DNA from: an uncultured Collinsella sp.
Lineage (GTDB): Bacteria > Actinomycetota > Coriobacteriia > Coriobacteriales > Coriobacteriaceae
DNA: 16,066 nucleotides
Assembly: GCA_902496375.1 (NCBI GenBank)
Contig: CABVAS010000015.1
Coordinates: forward strand, 1-16,066
Reading direction: 5' to 3'
Shown piece by piece: positions 15,745 to 16,066 of this stretch. The position numbers and the translations under genes were made by a program. How positions within the stretch are numbered: the stretch's first letter is position 1; the number at the start of each line of letters is the position of its first letter. The notes beneath the pieces are model-generated. The model did not search any database and had not been told where the DNA came from. It saw only the letters and a list, made by a program, of their open reading frames with translations.

Positions 15745-16066
15745 CTAGTCTTCGAGTCCGCTATTGATGAGCTCCGCAATCTCAACGGGATCGGTGCTCG
15801 CGCGCACCTTGTCACGGAAGCCGGCGTCCATCAGCATCACGGCAGCCTTGGAGAGCAAGCGCAGGTGCGTGGTTCCTGCCTCGCCGGCAGGCACGTACAG
15901 CGCGAGCGCAACATCGACGGGCACACCATCGAAGCTCGGCCATTCAACGGGCTCGACCAGCTTAAGCACGGCAACGCCCGGCGTGTGGATAGCATCGCTT
16001 TTGGCATGTGGAACGGCAAAACCGGCGACAAGGCCAGTCTCGGCCTCGTTCTTCCGATCTATAGAT
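15745..16066 (-). CDS. PTS EIIA domain protein (fructose/mannitol type), 5' end missing
   Basis: C-terminal 107 codons of a PTS_EIIA_2 domain. TGLVAGFAVPHAKSDAI holds the phosphorylated His in VPHAKS; then PGVAVLKLVEPVEW, FDGVPVDVALAL and the late THLRLLSKAAVMLMD helix, ending ELINSGLED. It accepts phosphate from HPr and passes it to an EIIB, either for sugar uptake or as a regulatory domain. The family domain is about 145-150 residues, so about 40 are missing beyond the window edge. Whether it stands alone or is fused is not visible. An internal GTG at 15969 lies after the active-site His and cannot be the true start. The last 19 bases (16048-16066) resemble a sequencing adapter. Confidence 0.88.
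   Translation of the reverse strand, partial: SIDRKNEAETGLVAGFAVPHAKSDAIHTPGVAVLKLVEPVEWPSFDGVPVDVALALYVPAGEAGTTHLRLLSKAAVMLMDAGFRDKVRASTDPVEIAELINSGLED

Overview
The window is GC-rich bacterial chromosome with dense genes, Shine-Dalgarno starts, and no tRNA, rRNA, prophage or CRISPR. The gene set suggests a gut actinobacterium of the Coriobacteriia, Collinsella-like: a paired ABC multidrug exporter under MarR control, a YeiH-type transporter, a LacI regulator, LarE and PTS components. This taxonomic call comes from gene style and content and was not checked against a database.

Layout, left to right. Positions 1-4420 hold a minus-strand operon: a MarR regulator and two ABC exporter half-transporters, translationally coupled, with a terminator at 11-49 and two operator-like repeats over the promoter. 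Positions 4461-6350 hold a small protein of unknown function, a compact nitroreductase (plus strand) and a single-pass membrane protein of unknown function. Positions 6353-9766 form a transporter locus: a Fis-type regulator with a degenerate AAA+ domain and a YeiH-family permease, both on the minus strand, then a divergent GntR/FCD regulator. Positions 9821-13213 hold glmS (minus) divergent from a LacI-family regulator (plus). Positions 13260-14989 hold a HAD phosphatase/phosphomutase divergent from larE, with a 17-bp palindrome in the shared promoter region. Positions 15139-15701 are intergenic and repeat-rich, with a decayed winged-helix gene end and an unusual palindrome array. The window ends inside a PTS EIIA gene.

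The most unusual content is non-coding. Six dispersed hairpins have different arm sequences but share the word GGGACAG on one side of the loop; they sit at gene ends and, once, against a promoter. Separately, positions 15371-15541 hold nine copies of an 8-bp word, CTCTCTAA, in both orientations, including a palindrome with two perfect 32-bp arms. It abuts the remnant of a winged-helix DNA-binding domain.

Most genes are recognisable housekeeping or accessory families. Several start codons were moved inward from the longest reading frame because a good ribosome binding site supports the internal start.
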